A stretch of DNA of 64,000 nt from Paramacrobiotus metropolitanus (Eukaryota; Tardigrada; Eutardigrada; Parachela; Macrobiotidae). Below the pieces are notes generated by a model, which worked only from the letters and a program-made list of their open reading frames with translations, searched no databases and was not told the DNA's origin. Shown here piece after piece: positions 24,506 to 34,905 of this stretch (positions are counted from its first letter, which is position 1; every line of letters begins with the position of its first letter). Position numbers and translations under genes: made by a program. Location: the NCBI RefSeq assembly GCF_019649055.1, contig NW_026570332.1, positions 310,001-374,000 of the forward strand, given 5' to 3'.

Positions 24506-24867
24506 ACCACGTATACACGATTGATAATGTAGCCAATGTTTGGGCGAACGGCTGAACCGATTTCGACGCGGCCAAGTGCGTTAAATTCGTCTCAACGGCG
24601 CGAATGTTCTTACGCTATTGCGCCATCGATACGCCCCAAAAGGGAAGGAGTAGCCCCAAAAAACAAATTGTTGCCATGGGCCCCCATAGACATACATGGT
24701 AAATACATTGTCTGTTTGCGGACCGTTCGGAAAAACCGAGACAGATCGCGGCCTTCGGCATCGGCACGTTCCAAAGTATTGAAAATTTAAAAAACATGTG
24801 CAAAAATTAATCTCAGTCAATCCCACCAGCGTGATCGGTATACCTCGTATTCTTTCATATACGTACG

Positions 24868-25586
24868 ATATTTCTTAGATATCTTAGGGGCGCCCTATCA
24901 TTTTGGCCACCATTCATTTTGGCCACCATTTATTTCGGCCACCATTCATTTTGGCCACCACTGATTTTAGTACCGCGTTCGATTGTCAGCTAATACGAGT
25001 ACATACATTCATTACGCTGTGAGCCTGTGATCCAGCAATGTTTCCTCAATAAATAAAACATAATAAAAATAAACACAAGAAAACATAAGGAAAACAAGTA
25101 AATTTAATAACATAAACCTAAAATAGTAAACACACCAAAAAACCGAGGGCAAGAAAACCTAAGAAACCTAAGAATAACCTAAGAAACTTAAGAAAACCTA
25201 AGAAGACCTAAGAAACCTAAGAAAACCTAAGAAAACAAAAAAACAAAAATCGAACGCGGTAACCAAATCAGTGGTGGCCGAAATGAATGGTGGCCGAAAT
25301 GAATGGTGGCCAAAATGAATGGTGGCCAAAATGAATGGACACGATCTTAGGTTTCTTAGGTTTTCTTAGGTTTCTTAGGTTTCTTAGATTTCTTAGATTT
25401 CTTAGGTTTTCTTAGGTATTCTCAGGTTTCTTAGGTATTCTTAGATATTCTTAGGTTTCTCAGGTTTCTTAAGTTTCTCAGGTTTTTTAGATTTCTTGGA
25501 TTTCTTTGTTTTCTTAGGTTTCTTAGGCTTTCTTAGGGTTTCTCAAGTTTTCTTAGATTCCTCTTTCTTAGTTTTCGTAGCTTTCT
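24868..25586 (+). repeat. TTTCTTAGG-type microsatellite, array 3, split by an insertion
   Basis: The microsatellite runs 24868-24895 and resumes 25347-25586, separated by the inverted-repeat element at 24899-25333. The resumed part is the longest of the three arrays. Confidence 0.8.
24899..25333. mobile_element. Inverted-repeat element with four 16-bp iterations in each arm
   Basis: The left arm holds four copies of CATTTTGGCCACCATT (variants TATTTCGGCCACCATT), then CTGATTTTAGTACCGCGTTCGAT. The right arm is the inverted equivalent, again with four iterations, so the arms pair over about 85 bases. The interior is A-rich and includes 25145-25243, a run of AACCTAAGAAA-type repeats: the complement of the surrounding microsatellite. 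No protein frame. It looks like a miniature inverted-repeat element inserted in the microsatellite of tandem unit 2. Target duplication is unclear. Confidence 0.7.
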
Positions 25587-25661
25587 TAGCGGCTAGGACC
25601 AATGCAATCAACCGTTGCGAAGTGTGCATAGCGTAACAAGCTTGCGCCGCAAAAGTTTGTG

Positions 25662-26130
25662 TACGAATGTAGATCCCGTAGGCTGGTTATATGAATACTA
25701 ACTACGTAACCAGGGTCCTCGACACTTTGCCGTTGTAACCAATTTTCTCGCGTTCCACACATCCAATTTGCCCGCTCTAAAGTGCTACAGAATCCTCTCA
25801 GTGTCGAGAGTGTTCCTGCGTCATCAGTTTTCTGGAAAGCCCAGTACCCACAGTCCAGTGGTCACTCAAAAGCTTGTTACCATGGTGGCCATTAGCTTAA
25901 CATGGGCTAACTGTAAATCCCCAGATTGTTACTATGTGTTGTTATATCGAATTGCCATTGAAATTAGCGAACTGCGAATAAGCAAAATAACAGGTACTGC
26001 TCACGCCTGTTTATTTTGTTCGTGCCTCCTTAACGTAATAGACATCGTGCCATTATTTAATACATATACAGTTAACCTTTATACATGCTCGAAATCCTAA
26101 GACATTATTCATCCGTGCTGGGCTTGTTAA
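25662..26130 (+). repeat. Decayed third copy of the 0.6-kb element
   Basis: Starts with TACGAATGTAGATCCCGTA and retains GTCCAGTGGTCACTCAAAAGC and the ATTCATCCGTGCTGGGCTTG terminus, but is shorter and much diverged in the middle. Confidence 0.6.
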
Positions 26131-26752
26131 CGGAGTATCTATTCAGTGACCTTCCGGTGCATAAGCAGCCATAAGCAACGTGATTAATCGCGTAAATGCA
26201 AAATTCTTTCCATTCTTCGAAAAAATGCAATTAGCTTTGCATAATTTTGTTACAGATTACAGAATTTCACTCTGTTATTATCATGAATGAGTACACGAAA
26301 TAGGATTTACAGTAACAGACGAAATACACAGTTGCTCAGATGTGCATGTTTTGTTTAGATATGTCATCGTATGTGGTACACTCATCCTGCTAAATAATAA
26401 AACTTAGAACTTTGAGTCGTGGACAGTACTATACAAATAAGCGAAAATTAAACGAAACTTATTTTTATTGCAAATGTTATAATGGTCACTGGCAAATGAC
26501 TTGTAAAACTAAAAAGTTCTATATCCATTCCCAACTCTCAAAAAATATCACTGCCAAACCATTCAAAAAACTTCTCACATGTGGTTTCGTTCTAAACATG
26601 GAACCGAGTTAGAATCTTATCAATAAAAAAGAACGACAGCAGCAAAACCGTAAAATAAAAGAGAAAACCATCACCCAATTTGGATTTTGTTGAAGTTATC
26701 AGGCATTGTCAGGAGATAAATTAGCGAGAACACCGCATCGACGTCATAAACT
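26131..26752. other. Spacer downstream of the BRCA1-like gene
   Basis: No gene recognised. The minus-strand side presumably carries the 3' untranslated region of the BRCA1-like gene. Confidence 0.4.
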
Positions 26753-29700
26753 TCAAACTTCGTCCTCGTTCTCCTCCACGTCGATATCATTCAGTCGGTA
26801 TGTCTCAATACAGTCCAGTATCCACGACGGCATTATGTATACTCCTCCGTGATCCAGAAGATCTTGACTCACTGCCGGCTCATCCTGAACAATGAAATAG
26901 CGACAGTTATATATCTTCGCATCACTTCGAGCATGAGGTAGTCCGTCCCCTTTCTTCATGCTGCGCTTGGTCGGTTCGCGGGCCAACAGTTCCCCTCCAC
27001 CCAGCTTAATCAGTTCTTTGTATTCTTTAACCATGTTAGCATTTTTGAAGTCGCCTTTGAAAAAGAACGAGCAGTTCTGGAACAATTTCTGTTCCTGCAA
27101 GAAAAACAAGCGAAGACGCATATCAACGAAGAATTAAGAAGCGAAACCATGTCAGGCGTAAAATAATACATAATAAATTACAGAAATCCTAAATCAGCCA
27201 CCATGACCTTTAACGAATAAGGCATAATAAGACACGTTAACTAATAAGCCATAATTTCCTGCGCAATGAAGGACAGATTTTACGAAACTCAATAACGTTT
27301 AAAGGTTGACTTGGCCTTAACGAAATATACCCCGTCCTCCAGACTTGTTCGCGCTCGAGCTGGTCCACCTTTTTCACCATTGCTAACCATGCCCTTGACC
27401 TCATATTTCTTTGGCTCTAACAGCTGGTTGTTCTTCTGGGAATCAGTTAGCCCTAAAAAATCACAATTACAAAACACCGAAGAGGGAAATTCACGTAATA
27501 ATTTCAGTGAAAATATCGCGTGACTTGCATTTTGAAGCAACGATCCAACACCCAGAAAGCACCGCCTTCAACAGCTTGATTGTGCGCTTGGGAAGCTTGG
27601 ATGCTTCTTCCAAGGTGACCACGTAATACTGAGCGCCCTCCTTAAAATCCCGATAGAAGTGGCATCCGAAATCGTCCGCAACTTTCTCGAAAGATGTAAT
27701 GATAGCCGGATCCACAGTCGTAGAACAGCACACAATATCAGTGACATCACCATCGTTCGATTTCGACGCTTTTGATTTTGCATCCACTTTCGGAGATTTT
27801 TTCGGTTTTTCAGTCGACGCACTTTCTGATTTGCGTTTCCCCTGTCGACTGTTTGATTCGCTCGGAAATTTGGCTACCGGGACCGCCAAACTAATACGCG
27901 ATTTTCGTGGATCTGCTTCCTTTTTGGATGTTTTACTGCCTTCACTGGTAGTCTCTTTGGTAGATGCATCACCATTATTGTCGTCACCTTTCTTCGAGGT
28001 TCGGGGCGCAGCTTTTTTCTGAATCACCTTACTAGATGGCTGTTCAGTATGGGCATCCGTCGATTTCGTGTTACGTTCGGCAGCCTGGCTTCGGCGTGGA
28101 GGACGCTTATTTGTAGTTGGCACAGGATCGTCCTCAGTAAATTCATAGTCAGTTTTGGATTCTTTTCGGCTTGCAGAAGCACTCTTATCGTCACGTTCGT
28201 CGTCTGAAATCTCCGAAGCTGCACCCTTCTTAGCAGTTCCTCGACCTTTGACGGAGAGATTCTTTGCGACAGATACAGATGGGCGGGATTTCGTAGTCAG
28301 TTTTTCCTCAGCCGCACTTTTCGACGAACGTGGCTTACTAACTTTAACTTCTTTCGCCTGAGGCTCCAGTGATTTCTAAAAATTACCAAGTTCAAAAATC
28401 ACCAGTCACTGAGTTGGTTATTTAATATTCACCTAGTTTGATTACTTAGCAAGTAAACCGATCTCTCGAAGGTACAATTTTTGAAGTACTTCATCTCAAC
28501 TGTAACATACAGCATACCGTAGTGTAGTTTTCCCTTCTTACTAACCTCCGCCGCCACATTTTTCGCAGCACTATTGCCAGATGGTTCCTCTTCGTCATTT
28601 TTCTTCTGTATATCATTCAGCGTCTCCTTAGCGGTTCGTTGGGCGCTGCCCTTATTAACTTTTTCGCCATGTCCTTTCGCCGATTTTTTACTGGCCACCT
28701 GCTTTTTCACTGTGGTAGTCTCAGAATCAGACAGAACTTCCTCCACATTACTCAGTTTCTTCTGCGGGATGCTCTTCATGGCCGCCACTTTTGTTTTGAC
28801 AGTGCCCATTTCTTCCTTGTCTGAATGATCAGATTGCTCCGCTTCGTCAGACTGTGCAGCTTTTCGCCCTTTCGGAGCAACGCCTTTCTTGGTCACGGAC
28901 GACGCAGCAGCGCGACTACCCCGAGCTGAGCTAGTGGAAGGCTGAACATCCGTATCCATCTCCTCCGATTCGCTCGCCTTGTTCTTGGCCAATCGACTCC
29001 CCGGTCGTCCCAGTCCCAGTGTCTTCGTCCGCGGCTTGGAAACATTAGTGAGACTATCCTCCCCATTATCCGATTCCTCTTTTTCAATGATTTTCAACGA
29101 GCCTTTGGCAGATTTGGCAGTGCTGTCATCCTCACTCGCCGAGTCATCACTCTGTCCTTTTTTCTCTTTCGGTGATTCCTTGGCAGCATTCACGGCCTTC
29201 TTAACAGCGCTGGATCGCGGTGCGGCATACGTCTGGCGTTTCTTGGCTGAAAACATTTCCTCCTCCGACACATGACCATTTGTGGCGTTAGATGAAGGTT
29301 CAGTGTCTTTAAGGCCAGAAATGTTGGTTTTTTTCACGCCAGACGATGTTTTTTCGATAGCGCCCACTGGTGAACCATTTTGCACAACTGGAGACTTTTC
29401 GTGAGTGCTGACATCAGCCACTTTATCGCCGTTAACCAGAGGCTTTTCTGCTGATTTTGGCTCATGAACAACTGTCATCTTTGCTGGAACAGGAACCTTA
29501 AAAATGTCAGGCTTATTCAAACGCATCTTATCGCGGATCTTCCCCATCAAATTAATGGAATCTTGGATCGCTTCCATTTCTTCCTTAAACTGACGTAGAA
29601 AATTGGTAAACTGATCCCCGGTGATTTTATGCACACCAATCGACAACTGCTCGATGAGAATTTCTGTCGATCTGCGAAAAAGGGAAAAACATAGAAAATA

Positions 29701-30447
29701 CAACACAATGAAAAATAAATAATGTAAATAACGAATTAATATTATACGCTTTAAAATCGATGCATGTAATAAAGCGTAAAAAATATTTATAATTTATTAT
29801 TATTAACTATTTATTTCCAAGGCTTCAATGCCAATATGCCACTAACGTCAAGAATTCGGGAATTTTGCTGAAAGGCTCCTTGATAGCCGCCAAAAGATCT
29901 TGTGTTTCCTGAATTTCAATGGTATCGCGAATCATCCCCGGTGACTCGGGCTGATGAAGGACCGAGTCGTCGCTTTTATGACCGCCATTTGTCAACTTGA
30001 GCGCTGTCTTCTCCTGGGTCGTATCGGGGAGCTCGGAAATATCCATAGGCACACCGGATTGAACGGTTGTGTTCTTGGAGGTATTGTGCAGATCAGGAGT
30101 GGGCCGCTTGAGCGTTGTGCTGGGCTTATCGTCAAACATGTCCATATCGCTGGCTTCGAGGTCCTCGGTGGGTTTGACGAACATCTTGTCTGAGTCAAAG
30201 CTGTCGCGGGTCTGCTTCTCTGTTTCGTCAGAATCAACTTCCATGTCTGCAAATGTTCAGGCTTTTATTCAATAACGAATACTACAATGATCGTATTCGT
30301 TAATGATCGTATTCCGGGTTACAACCCGGAAAGTCACGTTTCAAACGCCTCTCTGCCTGTGTTTTGAAGTCTGCAATATTTTTATTCTCACGTAGCTCTA
30401 GACAGATGCCATTGTTTACAAACACCCCAACAAGCACATTAACAAAC
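26753..30447 (-). CDS. BRCA1-like protein with C-terminal tandem BRCT repeats, no RING seen
   Basis: Exons: possible 30447-30326, then 30244-29847 (continuing from about 30249), 29671-28546, 28375-27529, 27452-27331 and 27094-26753. All junctions keep frame; one intron uses a GC donor (TGCAAGT after 27529). From the ATG at 30244 the protein is about 944 residues. It begins acidic, has a coiled-coil-like stretch (TNFLRQFKEEMEAIQDSINL), then a long Lys/Ser/Glu-rich disordered middle. BRCT1 runs TDIVCCSTTVDPAI...KRTIKLLKAVLSGCWIV, keeping the serine and lysine that match phosphopeptide-binding Ser1655 and Lys1702 of human BRCA1. The linker KKYEVKGMVSNGEKGGPARA strongly resembles FEVRGDVVNG...GPKRAR of BRCA1, and BRCT2 ends in WILDCIETYRLNDID. 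BRCA1 acts in the nucleus in recombinational repair with BARD1. No C3HC4 RING was found upstream. BARD1 is the alternative, but its linker fits less well and no ankyrin repeats are present. Confidence 0.75.
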
Positions 30448-31715
30448 CTGAAGTGAATCCGCAGTGCGGAGGGAACAAAAGCAGTTCAACTTGAATCAGT
30501 AAAGAAAAAGGAAGAAAAAATACAGTTACACAAAGATATTAAAACTGGAAAAAAGGGAATTTCTGACGATGAAAATAAAAAAGACACAACATGACAAATC
30601 AGTTTTGTGTGAGGTCTTCCTGAGTTGAGCGGGAAATGCAAACTTTCTTTGAACGGCAAACGGTAGTAAATGGTGCGCTCTACGCAATTAGAAACTTCTT
30701 GTTCAGGGGCTGCTGTACGCTGCTTACTACTTACTGTCAAAAATTAAGCTTTCTTTTGATTTAATTTGGTTCCGAAAACAGTCTCCAAATTCAAATATTC
30801 TGCAGTGCAAACTGAGAAACTGTCAATTTCATATTCAGTTTTTCTGATTTTTTAAGTACATAGTTTTTGTTCTTCTTTATCGGTATTGGTTGCTTCCATC
30901 AAGATAACAGCTACATATCAATTTATCAACATACTTCCAAAGTTTCAACATTAGATTAGAACTGAGAGTGCCAAGCTTGCACTTGTACCTTGAAATTTTC
31001 TGCGTTCTCTATGCAATACATTTTATGCAGGGGAATCGGGATTATCTGTATAATACTTACCTGCGAAAGGTCACGAAATGGGATCAGTAAGGCCCCTAGC
31101 TTACGCAATATATTATCTGGATAATCGCAAAATTTTAAACATAATAATGTGCCATTACATAAAGTCGAAAAGCTTATCAAATAATTAATACTTACAGTTA
31201 CATCAGTTACATGTTTACTGATTTCGTCATTTACCGTTTATACAAGTTCAATTCGTCGGTACTTTCCGGCATAATCCGCTACCCTTCTCTTGTTCTGGTA
31301 AATTAATAAGCTTACAATTAGTTCAGGGTCCTTAAATTAAATTGCTGCATTACCATTTACGTGTTTTACCGAAGCGTTGAACGTGACAAAAAAGCATATG
31401 CCTTTTCTCCAGGTTTATTGACTTTATTCCAAACACCGTAACAGTTCCGTGATGCAGTACCATGCAGCAGAAATGAATATTTCGTAGAAGTGCTTTACTT
31501 CTGTACGATAATGATATAAAACACAACGAATGTCGGAATAGAATGAGTGCGGTATGACTTTTTATGTTTTTCTTCTACCGAAAAGCCGTTTCTGTTGCAT
31601 GGCAGGCAGTAATTCCGAATCACAACCACCGAGAAACATTTAATTTAACTGCATCCAAAAAAAGTATCAAATATGGCGGCTTCATTAATAAAGTTGATCC
31701 ATAAAAAACGAAAAA
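30448..31715. other. Region between the BRCA1-like gene and acid phosphatase A
   Basis: A first exon of the BRCA1-like gene may lie here, because the candidate exon at 30447-30326 begins in mid-codon after a TTCACTTCAG acceptor. I could not identify its partner with a matching phase. No zinc-binding cysteine pattern was seen on the minus strand. Confidence 0.4.
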
Positions 31716-34104
31716 TTACCCTTGTTGATAGGGTCCCTTTGGAGTCTCGAAGGGTTTGGTTTTGAGTGGAGGCGGCGGAAAGTGGATTGGTCGCTTCACC
31801 CTAAACCTTTGCCGGGAATGATTTTCACATTCTCCTTTCCATACATCATCGCTGTCCGGTTGATATTCCCTTGTAAGCTGGTCAAGTTTGTCCAGTGGGC
31901 AGTAAACATCGCATTCTGGATGCTTCAGGACGATGGGATCTTTGCTGGTGAAATCATCTTCAGTTGTGCTACAAGTACGTCCGATATTAAAGAATAAAAT
32001 ATTTTGGTATATACAGAGTAAATTGGGCCGCCCCAGTATAATCCGATTATGTAACTGCGCGCTAAAATTCAAAGCACTTACTCGTTTTTATGAAGAATTC
32101 TCACGGTGTTGTCATTGTAGAGCTCAAAAAGCAGCATATTCTACCAATAAACCAAATTGTGTATTTTTTTAAAAATATTATTGAAGCAGCAATGTGCAAT
32201 CGAAGAATTTAAACATGAGGCAGTGTTCATACGTACGGCATAGAGCGGGATATGGGCTACGGGATTTCTGAGGTCATAATCATATAAATCCAAGCAAGAT
32301 AACAAACCTCCGATCGAATTGTCATGCTGAAAATCAAATTATAGCCATATACATTACCAGGGTGGTACATATATAGTACATACTTCGTAGTTTGTAGCAA
32401 TCGTACTTCTGCTGTTCATTTGGGCTCAAACGGTTATTCTCTAGCTTACCGATGCGTAGGCGTAGGCTTTGTATTCTTTCATTACTTTGGTGACATTGTT
32501 AATTTTATTCCGGAAACTCGTAATAAAGTGTCGTAGAAGTTTTCCTGCGTTAACGCGCGCTCGCTGAACATCTCCATTCCCACCGACCCAAACATGGAAT
32601 CTGGACCACAGATACGAAATGCAATCTATCGCTACCGAAGTCGCACGCTTATATGCGACAGCGTAAGGCAAGTCAGGTTTACCGAAGGTTGTCTAGATAT
32701 TGGATCTTATCGTAGACCTCATCTGTAACCCATTCTGGAAGTTTCACACCGTTGTATTTTTGGCAACGCAGAACATCAGACACTTCTTCCAAGCCTTTCT
32801 GTACGCGCATGTTAGGTTCTCCGCTTTGACGTCGAACGTGATCTAAAAACTCCTACAGAAACACGCTATAGGTCAAGTTTCTATTAAATTACACGAGTAT
32901 GGTGAACTGCACACGCACCGTAGTTAATTTGTTTAGTAAATTTTACGTAAGTAATATTTTGCGACAATGTATATTTGATGAGGTATACAGCTGCTGAGTT
33001 GGTGGACAATAATTGGTGCGATCGTTGAGTTCGAAATTATACGAGATAATGTGAATAAGGGTGGTTTCTACATAAAATATCTAAACAATAAAATTATATG
33101 AAAATAATGTGGACGTACACGCTATAGGTCAAGTTTCTATTAAATTACACGAGTATGGTGAACTGCACACGAAAATAATGTGGATATACTACAGTACATA
33201 ATTATTTAACTGAGATAGGGTAAATGTTGGTGATCAGCGCATTTCCTGCGCTGATGGTGAGATAAAATTGCACTAACTTTATGTTCAAACTCAATGGTGT
33301 CGAAAATTTTCTGTAGATCCGGCCGTCCGCGGTACGCTTTGTCATCAATGCGTTCGCAGTCAGTTTCGCCCAGCAAAGTGGGGTCATCCGCCAGTCGCAC
33401 CGGGAAAGGTCGCCACAGTTTTCCTAATGCGGTATTGGCCCAGACATCGGTGGCAGCTGGCGGAAACCAGCCAGCCATGTTGGCCATGGCGCTCTGAATT
33501 GTGCGGTCATAGTTGGTAGCTCTGACATAAATCTGGCATAAAAACGACAACCTTAATTAACGATCGACTAATCCTTATGAAATATATCGTAGAAACTGCT
33601 GTTCAACCTCTTTAACGGCACGCTTTGGGTTGATGTATCCATCGTACCTACACATTATAAACAAACATATTGGGCCATAATAGACCAAAATAATAATTAT
33701 TTTGGTCCATAATTATAAGAATAATTATTTTTTGATTGAATGATGTTATTTGTTAACTGTAATATGTGTTTAGTACCGCTGACGAAGGTAGCTTCCCAGC
33801 TTGTAATGCTGCTGAACGCCGCGAGGGGTCAAGCTGCTGAATCCGGATGGCCAAACCGATTCTCCGTGGGGATCGTTCTTATATGTATATGCGGTTGCTC
33901 GATATCCATGGCGAAAAATCTGGATGCAGCAATAAGCAGCTTTCAGTTTACAAGTTAGGTACTACCAAACAATTCAAAACATGTTCCAAGTTTTACCGCA
34001 ATCAAAAATTTCAAATTTTTTCCAACTTTTTCTAGCCCAGCGGTTTCGCCTACTAACAGCACCGCTATTGCAGCTACAAGTAAGCCGGCCGCAAGTCGCG
34101 CCAT
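31716..34104 (-). CDS. Secreted histidine acid phosphatase, tandem copy A
   Basis: Acid phosphatase of the prostatic/lysosomal type, hydrolysing phosphomonoesters through a phosphohistidine. The ATG at 34104 opens a signal peptide (MARLAAGLLVAAIAVLLVGE). The next exon (33929 down to about 33777) has the active-site RHGYR followed by WPSGFSSLTPRGVQQHYKLG, matching RHGDRSP...WPQGF..LT..G..QHYELG of human ACPP. The proline of RHGxRxP is threonine here. Later exons give IYVRATNYDRTIQSAMANMA with the family YDRT, then CQKY, FHVWVGGNGDV, and HDNSIGGLLSCLDLYDY carrying the catalytic HD pair. NMLLFELYNDNTVRILHKNE and CDVYCPLDKLDQL follow, the cysteines matching the C-terminal disulphide of the family. 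The C-terminal tail is basic and proline-rich with no membrane anchor, so it should be secreted or lysosomal. The exact end of the middle exon near 33210-33260 is uncertain. Partner gene B lies directly upstream. Confidence 0.85.
32861..33184. repeat. 55-bp intronic sequence copied nearby, bounded by 14-bp repeats
   Basis: The 55 bases at 32861-32915 recur exactly at 33117-33171. The second copy sits between two copies of GAAAATAATGTGGA (33100-33113 and 33171-33184). Both are in the same intron region of acid phosphatase A. Confidence 0.85.
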
Positions 34105-34185
34105 GGTCAGATGTCGCGCAGCTACGCTTAGTACCGACGATTTAATCCGCAACAAACTGAAAACGAACTTTAAAGGTATAGTCTG

Positions 34186-34193
34186 CTTTTATA
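34186..34193 (-). promoter_or_regulatory. TATA box of acid phosphatase A
   Basis: TATAAAAG on the minus strand, about 85 bases upstream of the ATG at 34104. Confidence 0.5.
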
Positions 34194-34905
34194 CGTTTAC
34201 ACAATCTTATGGTTACTTATTTGCCAAAAAACCAGATGGCTGTAACAGATAATTGATTTAAAATTTACGTTAACATGGTGACCTTTGATCATGCATGTAG
34301 TTCAAGGCAGCTTTGCAGGAAAGAAATTATTGCATGCACTGGTATACATTGATTCTAGTATCGTGATTTTAATACCAAAACTACAAACTATACTTGTTTA
34401 TGGAATGTGCCTTTAGTTTCTGCAGCATGAATTTTGAAGTTACGCAGTTCATGAAATTCATAGGCAATAGCCACCTAAATAACAATATGCAGTAGCTCTA
34501 GCGCGGGTACATTATTACTTTCCTGGTTAAAATAAAGTACGTACAGTAATTACATGGAGTTTTGTAAAGGTGACTTGGGGTTTTGTACAACTCAATACTC
34601 GTACAGACGCAATCATTATACATATGTAGCTTAAAGATTTTAAATGAAAGCCTGCTTCGCCCTGTTTTGTTTATTTCATTGTAATCTTGTACCTAGGTCG
34701 CAATTGTAAACTTGTTTTCTAAGTCAGAAGCGTGTATTGTACGGGCTACATGTGCGGCTTTTTTCCTTTTATGTCAACATCCAAATCTTGCAATTAACAG
34801 CATTAAAACTGCGCAAGCTAAAAGGGTTAGAATTGTCTCATCAAGATTTCAAGCCCGTCAAAACAGTTCAATCTAGTACAGTAAATGTGGAAATTTGTGA
34901 AAAAT

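Larger units (their letters stand above)
22161..26130. repeat. Repeat block: tandem 1.19-kb units with TTTCTTAGG microsatellite
   Basis: A unit of about 1.19 kb occurs in tandem. Unit 1 runs about 22627-23811 and unit 2 starts at 23812 and ends near 25588 because it is interrupted by an inverted-repeat insertion. A partial leading copy (22216-22626) and a diverged trailing copy (25589-26130) flank them. Each unit has three parts: GCGGCTGGGACCAATG... followed by a 0.6-kb element, a part beginning CGCCCCAAAAGGGAAGGAG, and a microsatellite. Units 1 and 2 differ by only a few percent. No open frame in them looks like a gene. Confidence 0.8.

Noticed and set aside
22453-25586. TTTCTTAGG arrays as interstitial telomere (TTAGG)
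   Set aside because: The motif is 9-10 bases with internal variation, not tandem TTAGG, and decays in the same way in each unit as a local microsatellite.
28155-29275. Plus-strand open frames opposite the BRCA1-like middle exons
   Set aside because: Shadows of the Lys/Ser/Glu-rich minus-strand coding sequence.
33679-33703. 25-base perfect hairpin GACCAAAATAAT...
   Set aside because: AT-rich intronic palindrome with no terminator, transposon or regulatory context.
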